Shown one piece after another: positions 34,470-46,864 of a stretch of 62,000 bases of DNA (positions are counted from its first letter, which is position 1; each line of letters begins with the position of its first letter). Position numbers and translations under genes: made by a program. The notes under the pieces were generated by a model, which searched no databases, was not told where the DNA came from, and saw only the letters and a list, made by a program, of their open reading frames with translations. This DNA is from Apostichopus japonicus (Eukaryota > Echinodermata > Holothuroidea > Aspidochirotida > Stichopodidae). The stretch lies in contig NC_092563.1 of the NCBI RefSeq assembly GCF_037975245.1, positions 8,465,001 to 8,527,000 on the forward strand. The letters are read 5' to 3'.

Positions 34470-36060
34470 CAGAGTTTGACCTCTGGTGACCTATAGGAGA
34501 CTTGACCTCACAAGCAATATGATTCTTTTCCTTAATATGGCAAATCCATAACCATGTATGAAAAGTATCCATGATTTCTAACATGAGAAGTCATGTTTTG
34601 AAGGTTTTCAGGCCTCGGCAAATATTTTTTAAAGTACTCGCTATTTGGCGACCGTGGCTAAAAATCTACTCGCCAATTTTCATTCGCAACTAGGCTATGA
34701 TTGTTGTTCAAGTCTCCAAAGTGTAGATCTGACACATCAATACTTTCAATGAACAAAGTTGTGCAGTTGCATACATGGTGCTACGTAATTGCGAATTGGA
34801 AAGTCATGCTTCTTTGCAGTATGAAATTTAAACTTAAAACAATGAAAATCTGAGGTTGTTAGAGCATACATCTTCCAAAAATCTTAGCAGCAACTACAGG
34901 TTACTTGTCTCAAAACTGTTTAAATTGTTCGATACTTTGCAAATTATGACTGATAGCCAGTAGTAATATGCCTTAAGAAATAATTAAGGAGATGTTTTGC
35001 CATCTTAAGTGTATTGGTATTCTGACTGGTATTATTCACGTTGCTGTGTTAGCGAAACCTATTCTACCCAACCGTTGCTTACATAGACAGAATTAAAATT
35101 GCTCACAGGCCTAGCCAGGTTTGTTCAAGTTGTCCGATAATCATAAACGTGTCGAAAGTGGAACATCACTTTTAAGGGCTAGCAATGCTGAAACTGGTGG
35201 AAGAGACTACACAAATTGAGATCAACAGCCGATCCAGACAAAAGCCCGTGAACTCACTGCCAAACTAAGACCGTGTTACACAATCATATATTTCGCATTG
35301 AGATTGGTAATAAAAATTGGTTTCCTGAACACTGCCTGGTCACACCGAAACTACTTCCAACCTCAAATAATTACGACGGAAAACGTCCAATAGAACCGCT
35401 GTACTACGAACTTCAAGTAGAAACACCTTTCTGAAAGCAAAATAAGGATTCCGATCGGCTCGTTGAAGCCAATGCAAATATGTTTGTGTTTCAGTTTTGG
35501 GTTCTACGGATGTCGAAAAGCTCATTTCCAATTGCCAATAGCCCCCTATTCGTATTAGGCGTAACGCAAATGTTATCAGATCCGTTATCTGGTCCGTGGG
35601 AGATACGGTAGCTTATAAAACAAGGTTTCAACAATTTACCGTCTGGTGACTCCAACTGATCTTTGACCTCAATAAAATCTTGTACTGAACGTGTACCAAC
35701 AACACACTAAATATACGATTCGTCCAACCTTCCCTTCTTGAGTTATCGTGTTTACAAGATTAACTCAATTTGACCCCTGGTGACCCCAAATGACATTTGA
35801 TCTCAAAAAAAAAACTATAGGCTGTTGCCTCTAAAACTGGTCATTCCACTCACGAAATATGAGATTGGTCCACGTTCACCTCCTTGAGATATTGTCTTTA
35901 CACAGGGTTTTCACTATTTGGCCACTGGTGACACCAAATGACCTTTGACCTCCCTACAAAACAATAGGGTCTTTCTACCTCAGGTGGTACTCATATACAC
36001 CAAATATTAGATTGGCTCAAGCTCCTCTTCTTGAGATATCATGTTTACAAGCGAGGCGTC
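34470..36060. repeat. Degenerate ~135-150-bp repeat units with TGACCT half-sites
   Basis: Recurring CTGGTGACNCCAAATGACCT-type sequence near 34,478, 35,642, 35,777 and 35,923, followed by TTTGACCTC and then by CTTGAGATATNGTNTTTACA near 35,740, 35,890 and 36,035. The last three units are tandem at about 135-147 bp. On the minus strand these contain AGGTCA direct repeats with one-base spacing. They are either an old interspersed repeat or a regulatory array. Confidence 0.7.
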
Positions 36061-38075
36061 ACACACACCAATTCACACACTCTCCGCCTGCATGAATGCA
36101 TAGGTCACGATTATCATCAAAACCAATGACATTTGCAGCCCTGTTTCTAATATCAAACTGGAACATTCATCAAGATGACTTTGTAAAGTATCCATGATAT
36201 CAGTTAACTATGAAACTTATTACCACGCAAGTTCAATGAATAAGTACATCTTATTTTCTACACGATGTATTAATTGTGAGACAGAAAGTTTGAACTAAAT
36301 GTGAGATAACAAACTTGTGACATAGCCCCCGTTTCCTGGCTTAACAGTGTGACAAGTCTTGTGACAGACTTCAAATGCTTTTTGACCAACCCAAAAGTAG
36401 TTTTCTTGCGTTCAAATAGAGCAGTTGCAAACCCAGTATCAGACTAATTAATAACTGTGACTGAATATGGAGCAAGTGCAAAACAGACAATAAAAGATGT
36501 ATTTTTAAAGAACAACTTAAATTGTTGAAAACTACTGGAAGAGAGATTTAGGCTACATAATAAATTGAATAAAATATTAGGAGATAATGAAAAATAAGGT
36601 ACTTGTACCTTATATGGGTGCCATTGTGTATTGTGTTGAATTTTGGCATATCATTTGGCGCATCATACATATACACTGTTATGTCGAACAGTAAGTGCAT
36701 TATAGGGGTTCGAAAGGCTTATATCATTTATATATATATATATATTTTTACATTGGTTAAATTGTATGTTTGTAACGAGTATGCTTGACACAAGTCTAAC
36801 GACTATCGTGCAGCTGGATAAATTTACCGATGAATATTCACTTGTTGTCTGTTTTGCTCACGAAGTTCGCATTAGCAACATTCGACATTCTAGTATGCTT
36901 TGTTTAATTCACTGATTGCTCCACGGGCATCAATTGAATTTGTGTAAGTCTTTGTTTAGATTACTTTGCATAACATGCAGGTAAAGGGTCAGTATGAATA
37001 AGCCGGGTAAGCAGGTCAGGGCGTGATATTCGTATTTGGTACTACTTGATGCAAGGGTGATGGGTGCACCACAGCAGTAACTCGTTGCAGTTGGACGCGA
37101 TGTCCGTTGGGTGACGTTAGCCCGTAGTATTTCACTATTACGATCGTCGGCGACCTAGTATATGTAGGGGCAACTTTAGTTCCCCGCTGATGAATTCGTT
37201 GTTATATATATATATATATATTGTTATATATCTTAAAGGACCTGCCGATACCTGTAAAAAGCCGGAAACTGGGTGTATCATTTTCTTGTGTGTACTAAAT
37301 CAAACCTTACTTTGCAGTAGAGGGAACGCAATAAGTTAGTCGTATTCTTGTTTCTAATTTGAATAAAGAGAGGCCGAAATATGTTAAAGATTGGAAAGCA
37401 CGTATAAAAATATATTTATGAGAAGTTTGTTAGTATCGAATGTCTGTACAGGGAGGGCACTTTTTAAATAGGTGATACGTGTTAAGAAGGTGTAAAATAT
37501 ATGGGATCATACAGCGAGATCATTGCATATTTGATATGTTTCCTCTTGCCGATGTAGCGTCATATTTGTGTGAAATATTTGTTTATGCAATGCGTATATT
37601 TTACGTTTTGTTTCAGGGTTTTTGCCCCTGGTTACGAGGATTGAATAAAGTTACTCATAGTAAAGACACACGCCACCTGAGTCTTATGTTGTCCAGTCGA
37701 ATATTTTTACCTCACCCGTGACAACCGTATTGTCAGTAGTTTGTGTCTGTATTCAGTGTGCTGGTCTGGATTTTCCTTTAGTATTAAACTGTACGCATAT
37801 TGTGTACCTTGCATAAACAATCGCTTTCACATTGCCAACTATGTATAATTTATATAAAGTTATGCATACAGGGGTATTATTGGGACCGTCTACATAAAAA
37901 TGTCCACACGTCCTAAATAACGACTTTCCTCTCAATAACTAAAATTGCAGTTTTGAAGGTGTAGATATATTGCTCCACTCACCGTAACAACAGTAACCAC
38001 TTATTTGTGAAGGTCCTAGCATGTAAACTTCTAGTAGTCCCAGTAACCCTGTCATATGCCAACGTTTCACATAAA

Positions 38076-38077
<2 letters not shown>
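36061..38077. other. Non-coding stretch with short AT microsatellites
   Basis: Contains (TA)n runs near 36,730-36,746 and 37,203-37,222. ORFs of 60-80 codons lack motifs. No gene recognised. Confidence 0.5.

Positions 38078-38168
<91 letters not shown>
38078..38168. repeat. (TA)n microsatellite, ~90 bp
   Basis: Uninterrupted alternating TA. ORFs encoding Ile-Tyr runs here are artefacts. Confidence 0.99.
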
Positions 38169-38174
<6 letters not shown>

Positions 38175-39018
38175 CATGTGAGCCAAGAGCAACACATTAT
38201 GTTCATCATATCCGTATGTCTTGTCAACTTTGTTTTGCAGAGTTTCAAGACTGGCTTATCAAAGCCGCAAGCTGACCGAAGTCAGTCTCTCACATTCATA
38301 TTTAACGTCCATGATTATGAATTGTTAATTGTCAACAACTCTGTAACTGGACGACATACATTGTCTTGAATGAATATACGCCAAACATGACAACATCAAT
38401 AGTTCATATCGGTATAATATGTGAGATCGTTGCAACGAATGGATGCAGACATTTTGGTAACCTCGAAGTGAAGGTTTCTATGGTGATGACGTAACTTATA
38501 CGACCAATCATGGGCGACTATTTACACATTATTGCAAACCTGTTTGGGAAAACAAAATTATCTACCCGGGGTAACCCCTTCAGACCCTGCAAAAATGACC
38601 CATTAAGATATTTTTGTGAGGCAACCAGGACACGCAGGTTATTTCCTCAATGTCGAAAAAATATTTCAGGATTTGGCACTCTCACAGAACTTCAGTCGGG
38701 ATACGTCAACTCCATACATAATTTTTACTATACAATACCATTCTTATGTATAGGACACTTGACATTGTTTTGAACAAAATCAGTGTCGTGTAGACAGACA
38801 GACGGGTACAGGATTTTCATAAGGAGAGGATGTGGACATCCATACGGGTGCGTTGAATTCGATTTCCAAGAACGAGGAGAGGGGCGGTGGGAGTCTGTGA
38901 CTGGTCACCTAGGAAAAGAAAACTATACTTCAAACTGCATTCTGAGGCATATTTAGGCTATACGTTAGGTCTATAATGAGTGCTACACGCAAGGTTGTAC
39001 TAAAAGCGGTTGAAGAGA

Positions 39019-39036
39019 GGGTGGGTAGGGGTCGGG
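39019..39036 (+). promoter_or_regulatory. G-quadruplex-type tract upstream of gene B
   Basis: GGGTGGGTAGGGGTCGGG, four G-runs with 1-2-nt loops, about 310 bp upstream of the gene B TATA box. It is the counterpart of 6095-6119; G-runs are kept although loops changed. Confidence 0.5.
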
Positions 39037-39347
39037 TATTCATCCACAGAACAAGCCAGTTGTATACTTTCTTTCTATTTTAATTTGTTACGTTAAACGA
39101 AGAGTCATTATCCTAAAATTGATTAAAGCTGTTTAGAAACATTTTTTGATTTTTTTGATCAAGAAGGGAAATGGTTTGGCAATACTACAACAAACAAACC
39201 TAAATATCACACACCAAAAGGGAATTGAATACGTTCAGGTCGAATGGTTTTATGGGCCGCCCGTTTTCCAGACTTTGTTTGCGTGTCACAAATTTCTTCC
39301 TTATAAGGCTCGCTTACGGATTGGCTAACGATGCGGTACTGCGCAGT

Positions 39348-39355
39348 TATAAATA
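39348..39355 (+). promoter_or_regulatory. TATA box of gene copy B
   Basis: TATAAATA in the same context as copy A. Expected start about 39,378-39,390; predicted exon 1 donor at 39,452. Confidence 0.6.
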
Positions 39356-39378
39356 CTCGTGTTGGTGCCAACGATGTG

Positions 39379-39451
39379 ACATTTGCAGTCCAGATCTCAT
39401 ATGTCAAAGTTAAGTTAGTTCTCTTCAACATTGAAAGTGAATCCATTAAAG
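39379..39451 (+). other. Predicted non-coding exon 1 of gene copy B
   Basis: Ends at the donor AAAG|GTAAGA (GT 39,452-39,453), conserved with copy A. It would splice over about 1.6 kb to the acceptor at 41,079-41,080. The start is approximate. Confidence 0.5.
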
Positions 39452-39789
39452 GTAAGAACTATCATGAGATTTTTCTCCACTTAGTGCTTTATCAATCGAT
39501 TTGTTTTTCAATTTCAATCCAAGCATTAAAATGGCTCACAGCCTCAGAAATGGCATTTGCTAACTTATTTTTACAATGTTTTTTTACAAAGCAACACATA
39601 GAGTAGAAATTGATCTTTGTTATTATTTCTCTGTAAAAGAGGTCAGTGGGATAGCGTCTAGGTTTGTTTGTAAGTACCCTATTTCATCTATTATGTAGGA
39701 TTTGAAGTGGCCTTAAATATGAAACTTTATCTGCACTATCAATTTCAATTGCATATCTTAGTGTAAAGTAAAAGAAAAGAATAGTAGAT

Positions 39790-40610
39790 TTGAGTGGCAA
39801 TCGCTTCAGAAAGATTTCCGCTTAGGTTGTTAAAAATACCAAAATAATTACCCAGGGAGTTTACATTGATTGCCTTTAAGTGGTTCGTCCAAGAAAGCTT
39901 ATCATCAATTACTAATCCTAAATACTTCGTACTGCATGATTTACATACTGTAACACCATTAAAAGTAAAAGCATCATGACAACAGTGACTCGTATCTTTG
40001 GCATGAAAATGATGTTATTTGTTTTCCCTGAGTGGAGGCTGACTTTATTACAGTCGCACTATTTCTAAGTTTTCTTTGAGACTAAGTACCCTTAGCGGGT
40101 AAACTGTCTGCAATCATCATCAAACTGGAAAACATTAGTATCATCTGCAAAAGGACTAGCAGAAACGTTTGTCATCGCTTTGTGAATAACATTGAACAAG
40201 GAAGAGCAGGGATCTCAGGAAGGATCCTTGGGGGACACCGTTAATAACGTTTAAGTAATTAGAGTAATTAACCTTTACATAAATACATTGCTGTCTGTTG
40301 TGTAAATAGCTAGCCAATGTATCATATGCCTTACCACGAACACCATAGTGATATAATTCCATTTAAGGGATACATTTTTACCCACGTCAAGCTGACAGCG
40401 AACAGTTTTTAAAGATTCAAACAAAGCATGGGTTGTTGAGTGACATTCCCTCAAGCCAAACTGGAAATCATAGAAATGTTATCAGAAGTGTGTTAAAACA
40501 AGATAACACACTGTATTTCTGGGGGATAATAGATTCACTCTTCTTGAGTAAAGGGATGACTTTGGCAACCTGTAGCACATCTGGGTAAATTTTAACTTTG
40601 AAATACATTG
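39790..40610 (-). pseudogene. Antisense LINE relic inside intron 1 (copy B)
   Basis: Same relic as 6760-7640. On the minus strand it shows a template-region motif like FQFGLRECHSTTHALF near 40,450, YDTLASYLHNRQQ near 40,310, GVPQGSFLRSLLFL near 40,225, an ADD-like DDTNVFQFDD near 40,125 and YLGLVIDDKLSWTNHL near 39,900. The core RT segment carrying the first catalytic Asp is missing, and frames are broken. Confidence 0.75.
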
Positions 40611-41080
40611 TTAGAGATTAACTTATTACAGGGACACAAGTGCTGGAATATTTTGTGCACGAACGAAAAGAGCACTTTCCTGATTGCGTGTGTTGTGTGT
40701 GTTGTCATCACGTGTTATTGGTGAGCATTCCAGACACTGTTAAGATGAGCATAAAAAACAAGAACGTAAATATCAATAAATAACACGTCAGGAGTTTGTT
40801 GACATATTGCACTTCCTGCGAAAATAAAATAAGAACAGGAGAGTAAGTTGAAGTATTTTAGAGGTTGTTTTATCAGGGTTGAAATAGTCGAGTCAACTAC
40901 GTCCGTGTAAACGGTATCCTGATTGACAGAGAATAGTTCATACCGAGAGATTTCGGATATCGAAATGTTTTGTTCACGATTAATGTTCGTTGGCTTTGGT
41001 CATTCTGTGAATTTGAGATCATGCAGCACTAACGATACATTTAATGAAGAAACATTATCTTACCTTCTTACTATTAACAG

Positions 41081-44000
41081 CAACGAGGAATCAACATGGG
41101 CCACCTCTCTTTTCTTCTAATCCTGGCTATAGTCTGGTGTGTTGATGGAGCCAAAACATTGCCACAAAAATGTATTTTTGATTGGACAATCGACTGGGAT
41201 CGCCCATCAACCGACTCTTTGCCCGCAGTCTTGCCATTTGAAACTCCTGGAGTGATTGTTTCTGGGGATATCGACATAACTTTTTCTGAATTACTGGAAT
41301 TCACGGGACTATTGTGGAACGCCAGATCGCCGCTAGAGATAACGGGTTTAATTTGCCAGAACTACGGACCTTACATCTATTCAATGATGCCAGACGAGAC
41401 GTTCCGGGCAGAATGTAATCAAGTCGTCACAGCGCTCGATAAATCGACCAAGATTGATATTTCCACAAATTGCATAACAATGTTTGAAACATTTCATATC
41501 GATAGCGTAATTTCTGATCTGGTAAATCAGTCTCTAGGATACATGTACTATTGTCAAACACCTAAAGACGGTAGCTTCTTTGACTATTCAAATAACGGTT
41601 TTGTTTACATTTCAAATTACACCTTTTTTGACTATTCAAATAACGGATTCTTTGACTATTCAAATAACGGTTTCTTTGATTATTCAACGAACGACTTCGA
41701 TTGTGCACTCCAAGAAATCGCAATCGTGAAAGCCCTCGATATAATCGAAATAGCTTCGAGGGTAGCATTCGATCTTTTGGATTGGCTGGGACCTTCCCCG
41801 TTCTCAGCTGATGTATACGGGCTCTGCTCCGCATTGAGACTGTTGAGTAATATGCAGATTCATGATATTCTGGGTGAGGTAAAGTCAATTGGTAATTATG
41901 TAGGTGCCGAGGCGCTAGAATTATTCAATACCGTTGATGGTTGTGGCTCTCCCACTGACGAACAAACTTTGCAGATTATTGATCAGGCGATTTATCCGGA
42001 CCTGCAGGAGGGAATTTGCGATTTCTTTGCCGGTAATCCCTCTCAAGAGGAGTATGAAATCAAAGCGGATGACATAATTGACAGTATACTATCAGTTCTA
42101 ATCGATAAAGAACAGTGCATCAATATCGTAAAAGTGTTGACAGAAAATTATCCATTGGACTTTGAATTTTTCGAAACACTCACAGGCTTTGACATTTTCA
42201 TTAATAGTGAACAGGAACGTTTTTGTGCCAAAATCAAAGAATCTTTTTCCCGCAGCTCGCAGTACACTCCCTCGCAGTACGTCTTTCCAGAAAATATTGC
42301 CATTGATTATTTTCAATTTACCGAGCCTGGAGAGCTACTACCTAACTTCTATTTTACGAATGCTCTAGACGTGATCGGAGCATTCTTCAGATCTGAAACT
42401 GTTGCAGATGGCATGGAGGTGCTTTGCACTGTGTTTGAGCCTCTTCTGACTGACGAGCTTGGATCTGATGATGTCATTGAAATATGCAAAGCGTTCGAAA
42501 AGGGCGATAATGTTGCCATTGAACGGCTATGCAGGGAATTAACTGTTCCGTCGTCATTCTATTACCCACCTCCGGCATCATTGAGAGTTCCGAACGAGGC
42601 ATATTTAATAGTGACTGGTGTGGACGCGATGAGGAAGTTATTCCAGTTAGAAGAATTATCTCCACAAAGTGTCTGTCGAGCTTTGGACAACTTTGCCTCT
42701 TCTCCAAACAACCTACAATCCGTATTTCGTCACATCCTAGATGCGTATATCACAGAACTGCTACCAATAGCAAGCGATATTTGTAACGACTACAACAATG
42801 TCATCAACTTCTTAACAGATGGCCGCGATCAAGAACTTACTGTTGAAGTTACCGATCTAATTTCCAAATACCTTGGATTTACTAATCGCAAGGATCTTTG
42901 TAGAATGATTTCTGATGGCATTGACGGAGAGTCGGGTCGTGCCAAAGACGATTCAACATCATTTTTTGTAGACGAAGCGCTCATGGTCTTTACTAATACG
43001 AAGCGTTGTACTGAAATAATAGACAGATCTAAAGTTTTCTTCAGAGATACGACAGACGCAGATGAATTTATTAAACTGGTGACTGGTTATGCAACCACAG
43101 AAACACTTTGTGAGTCAATGACGTCGTCGTTCGCTGATGAATGCTCAGGTGAGTGATAGACACTGGGCTAGTTTATACGTTAAATGTATGTCAATATCAT
43201 GATAACTTTTGGAAAGTAGTTTTACAACTCAGTGTTGTGATTTCTTGACGATGATTGCACAATCATGACTAATCTTTAACTCGACTTATAACTACAGATC
43301 ACGTCATTTCCAGCTTTGACGTTGTAGTGATTAGTTCAATGACAGCAATATAATAATTTGTTTTGCAAGAGTAAGTCTTAAATTGCAATCAAGAACAAAC
43401 TGTGTGTGTGGTTACTTTGTTAAAATACTTTCAAAATCACTGGAACATACGTTGTAATGATAAGTTAACGAAAACAGCTCAGTTCAATCAGATTCAGAAC
43501 ATTTCCCAAATCACCTTACAAGTAATATCATTTTGTTATGGACTGTTCCCACAGGTACAACAGCTACTCGCATCTACTCTCCTTTTGTGATGTTGGTTAT
43601 GCTCCTTGCATCTGGTGTGTTTTGCAGTCTTTATGTAAGTAACAATACACTATGCTTAACAGTTTCTACACTTATGATGTCTTAAAATAATTACATTTTT
43701 AATACCATTCAAGTCTAGTGATGGTTGTACGATTATTTTTCTTTCAATGGAACCAGACTAAAGTATAACTAGATCAAAGCACATTGTAGACTTTTAGATT
43801 TTTTTTCTGCGTAAGTATCGTGATAATTAGTCCTATACCGGTCTATAGGGTTTTTTTTAAAGACATTGAAGACTCGCCCCAAACCGCGTGCTGCCCTTTG
43901 AAATAAGTTACCTTTCCTTTGCTTGCAAGTGAAGTTTTCTTCTTGTCGCTACAAAATGCAGACAGTAATGAAACGTGATACATTGTTATCTTTTATCTGG

Positions 44001-44609
44001 ACCTGAGATCAGGGAGTTCCAGAACAACTCCCTGTTGAGATGTCCATCGCTGCTATGTACACTGTGTTGCGGGTATTAACCGTATCTGCATGTATTGAAT
44101 GTACACTAGTGTCTAATTACCGACGGTAGATGCGTGTGTATTTTCTGGGATTGATGGTGGTGTCTAACACTTCTGTTACACCTCATTCGAAACTAGATCA
44201 GATTACCGGCATCAGACGTTTCTCTGTGCGCGAGTCTTCATTCCCTTTAAGTAACCTTATACTAATCATATATCAATACTCTCAAAGTAGTGTATTTCTA
44301 ATGATACTGCTACCCACTATACCTACACGTATATCAACAACCAGACCATTAACGTATGTATTACCCAACTACGCAAGACAATGTCCATCTTTTTTATTAC
44401 TTGAGGAAATAACAATAACATTGAAAAGAATCAATTTAGGGATTAGTTTTGACTGACATACGTAATGATGAGTAAGTTTGAAACAAGTTTCAAGCAGTTA
44501 ACTATCTAAATAACCCAAATGTATAAGAAAGACTTATATTATGTATCATTTTTTACAATAGAAATCAAACTTTTGCATTTATTCTGTACTTTTCTCTTTT
44601 CAGATTTAA
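41081..44609 (+). CDS. Unrecognised secreted, membrane-tethered cysteine-rich protein gene, copy B (spliced)
   Basis: Predicted coding exons 41,096-43,148, 43,555-43,634 and 44,604-44,609, giving about 712 residues. Residues 1-19 form a signal peptide (LSFLLILAIVWCVDG core). The body has no recognised domain. It is acidic, predicted alpha-helical, and has paired cysteines at recurring intervals (for example GLCSALRLL, GICDFF, VLCTVF, SVCRAL, DLCRMI, TLCESM), suggesting tandem helical modules with disulphides. Residues ~160-200 hold a Tyr/Asn/Phe repeat with FDYSNNGF units. The C-terminus has small residues (CSGTTAT), then SPFVMLVMLLASGVF, then only SLYI, fitting a GPI signal or a terminal membrane anchor. 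Splice sites, phases and stop agree with copy A. Function is unknown. Confidence 0.75.
41096..43148 (+). CDS. Exon 2 (main coding exon) of gene copy B
   Basis: Open for 684 codons plus one base. The acceptor CTATTAACAG ends at 41,080 and the donor CAG|GTGAGT has GT at 43,149. Unspliced reading would add only Gly-Glu before a TGA inside the intron. ATG 41,096 opens the signal peptide. Relative to copy A, amino-acid differences concentrate near the N-terminus and in the Tyr/Asn repeat, while the C-terminal half is nearly identical. Confidence 0.85.
41570..41700 (+). repeat. In-frame FDYSNNGF-type coding repeat
   Basis: About 24-27-bp units coding FDYSNNGF repeat within exon 2 of gene B: three near-exact units plus a diverged one (FDYSTNDF). 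Copy A has only degenerate traces here, so the array expanded, or decayed in A, after duplication. Confidence 0.85.
43555..43634 (+). CDS. Exon 3 of gene copy B: hydrophobic C-terminal tail
   Basis: An 80-nt exon, acceptor GTTCCCACAG and donor TAT|GTAAGT, phase 1 in and phase 0 out. It encodes TTATRIYSPFVMLVMLLASG and VFCSLY. Identical in length and phase to copy A, with substitutions that keep the hydrophobic core. Confidence 0.65.
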
Positions 44610-45243
44610 GCTGAACATTTCTCGGTGTCACTATTTTTGCTGTCGTCACTGTTTACTTGCTTATGTAACTTTGATTTTTTACCTGATTATAATATCTACT
44701 TTCTTACTATATGTTCTATTGGACGCGAGGCAACTAATAACAGGGATAACCGGAAGAAGGAAGGAGAGGGGCCATTACATTTGGTCCTACACCTGATATT
44801 GATTAGGCCTAGCTTCTACAAAGACATACGGTATATATAACCTCCAAGCTAACAAGACTTCATAGACGGTTATATGCAACAAACTGTTGCATGCAATTTC
44901 TGTGTTATATACGTGTCTGAATATTCCATTTAAGAACAGTATACAACATACGGTGGCAAAGTGACACATATAAGGGTGTGATAATCACTTGATCACAGTG
45001 AACAATGAAGCTAAATGTCTTGAATGATTAAATTAAAAGAAAAGATGATCAACTTTAATACAACAGCGTACCATTTACATTTTTAGATTTATTTTTTCAA
45101 ACCACAAGCCACACTATGAATCATTACGCAGATTTTTAAGTCCATTTTGTTGGACGGTTTGGTTAGAGTTCTAGTTTTGGTACACTTTTTTAATGTCATT
45201 AATTTCATATTCTTCTCAAAATCTTTGTGAATATTTCAATAAA
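44604..45243 (+). other. Predicted exon 4: last codon, stop and 3' UTR of gene copy B
   Basis: The acceptor TCTCTTTTCAG ends at 44,603, followed by ATT and TAA (44,607-44,609). A candidate AATAAA lies at 45,238-45,243, shared with copy A. Confidence 0.5.
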
Positions 45244-45439
45244 AGTAATTGACTTTAGGCTGTAGTTGTCAACTTATTTTTAAGTGGCTTTATGCGGTTT
45301 TTCTATGCAGTTTTAATTTTTTGGATCAATACAGAAACCTACAACTAGAGTATCAGCACTTTTCATTTCTTTTTAGTCTTTGTATATCACAACAGGAATT
45401 TCACTTCAAGATATCATCATGCGTTGTGCGGATTCTCAT

Positions 45440-46218
45440 TGGTATAGGGTAATGAAAATGGTGGTATATGATGTATGATGAAGGTGGTATATGGTGAATC
45501 ATGATGGTGTCATAAGCAGGATGAAGAAAGTGGTGTAGGGTGGATCAAGAATTAAGATAGCATAGGGTGGATCAAGAAGGTTGTTTAGGTGGATAAGGAA
45601 GGTGGTATAGGGTGGATCAAGAAGGTTGTATAACGTTAATCAAGAAATCGGCGTAAGGTGGATCAAGAGGGTGATATAGAGTGAATCTAGAGGGTGATAT
45701 AGAGTGGATCAAGAACGTGATATTAGGTGGATAAAAAAGGTTGTAAAGAGTGGATCAAAAAGGTGGTGTAGGGTGGATCAAGAAGTTGGCATAACGTGGA
45801 TCAATAGGACGGCTTAGGATGGATCAAGAGGGTGATATAGAGTGGATCTAGAAGGTGGTATATGGTGGATCAAGAAGATTATATAGTGTTGATCAAAAAG
45901 TTTGTATATGGTTGATCAAGAAGGTGGTATAGAGTAAATATTAAAGGTGGTATAGGATGGATCAAGATGGTAGTGTAGGTGGCTCAAGAAGGTGATAAAG
46001 AGTGGATCATGAACCTGAGAAAGGGTGGATCAATAAGGTTGTAAAGTATGGACCAAAAATATGTTGTACGGTGGATCAACAAGGTCATATAGGTGGATCA
46101 AGAAGGTGTTGTTGGGTGGATCAATAAGGTGGTATAGGGTGGATCAACAAGGTGGTATAGGTGGATCAAGAAAGTAGTGAACGGTGGATCGAAAAGGAGG
46201 TATAGGGTAGGTCTAGAA
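45440..46218 (+). repeat. 23-bp minisatellite, copy B
   Basis: Tandem degenerate GGTGGTATAGGGTGGATCAA+GAA units, the partner of 12,560-13,312. Confidence 0.95.
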
Positions 46219-46254
46219 GGTGCGGGTGTCGAAGAATACATTATGCATTGTGCA

Positions 46255-46864
46255 CAGGGCGGTCTGGGTTATCAGTATGTACCGATTCAGTGATCCAACG
46301 TCGGCTCTAGAGGCCACCATAAACGTTGAGCATTTGGCGCCTGGTACGAAACTAGAACCTTTTGCGATCAAGAGGAAACTGCAACCTTCGGCTCCTCAAA
46401 GAGTCGGTATCTTCGACACCTCTGACCCATCGTAGCACCGGTTCCGGGCCAGTAAATCGGAACCTGCCAAAATGACAGAAAATTACTATTAGAACCATTG
46501 TCTCGATGGAGACGATCTTTTACCGAAGTGATTGAGAGCTGTTTGCCGCCTCACCCGTCCCTTGGAAATTACTCATAATACTTAATAATAATATATTAAA
46601 TATTGCAATACTCATCTTTACATCATAAAAAAATAGAATGTTATATTTATAACATGAAATCGGCTATATGTACCTCTTTGTTATTGCTCTTTGTCATATT
46701 TAGGGTTTTCTTATAGACAGAAACGTGAAAAGACTGGTTAACTGTATACAAACTTGTTACCATAAACACAATGCAGGTTAATAAAGCGTGGACGGTAATC
46801 ACAGTGGTGGTTCCCCAGAAAATTGTGTTCTGTCCCTTTCGTTTTCCTTCTACATGTCCAGAAC
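46255..46864. repeat. Dispersed composite repeat block R, copy 2
   Basis: Right end of segmental-duplication copy B. It shares its sub-blocks with 13,350-13,953 and with the copies at 47.5, 49.3, 49.8 and 52.1 kb. Confidence 0.85.

Larger units (their letters stand above)
38775..46864 (+). repeat. Segmental duplication, copy B
   Basis: Direct-orientation partner of 5851-13,953. It contains the intact gene copy, the antisense LINE relic, the hairpin near 44,011 and the 23-bp minisatellite in the same order. The right end falls inside repeat block R. After 46,864 the sequence diverges from copy A. Confidence 0.93.

Noticed and set aside
38007-38369. ORFs on both strands rich in Ile-Tyr repeats, also at 55,290-55,674
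   Set aside because: They are translations of (TA)n microsatellites, open in several frames on both strands.
42162-42368. Overlapping ORFs inside exon 2 of gene B, on both strands
   Set aside because: Shadows of the 684-codon coding frame; the frame at 42,162 only mimics the sequence seen after the copy A frameshift.
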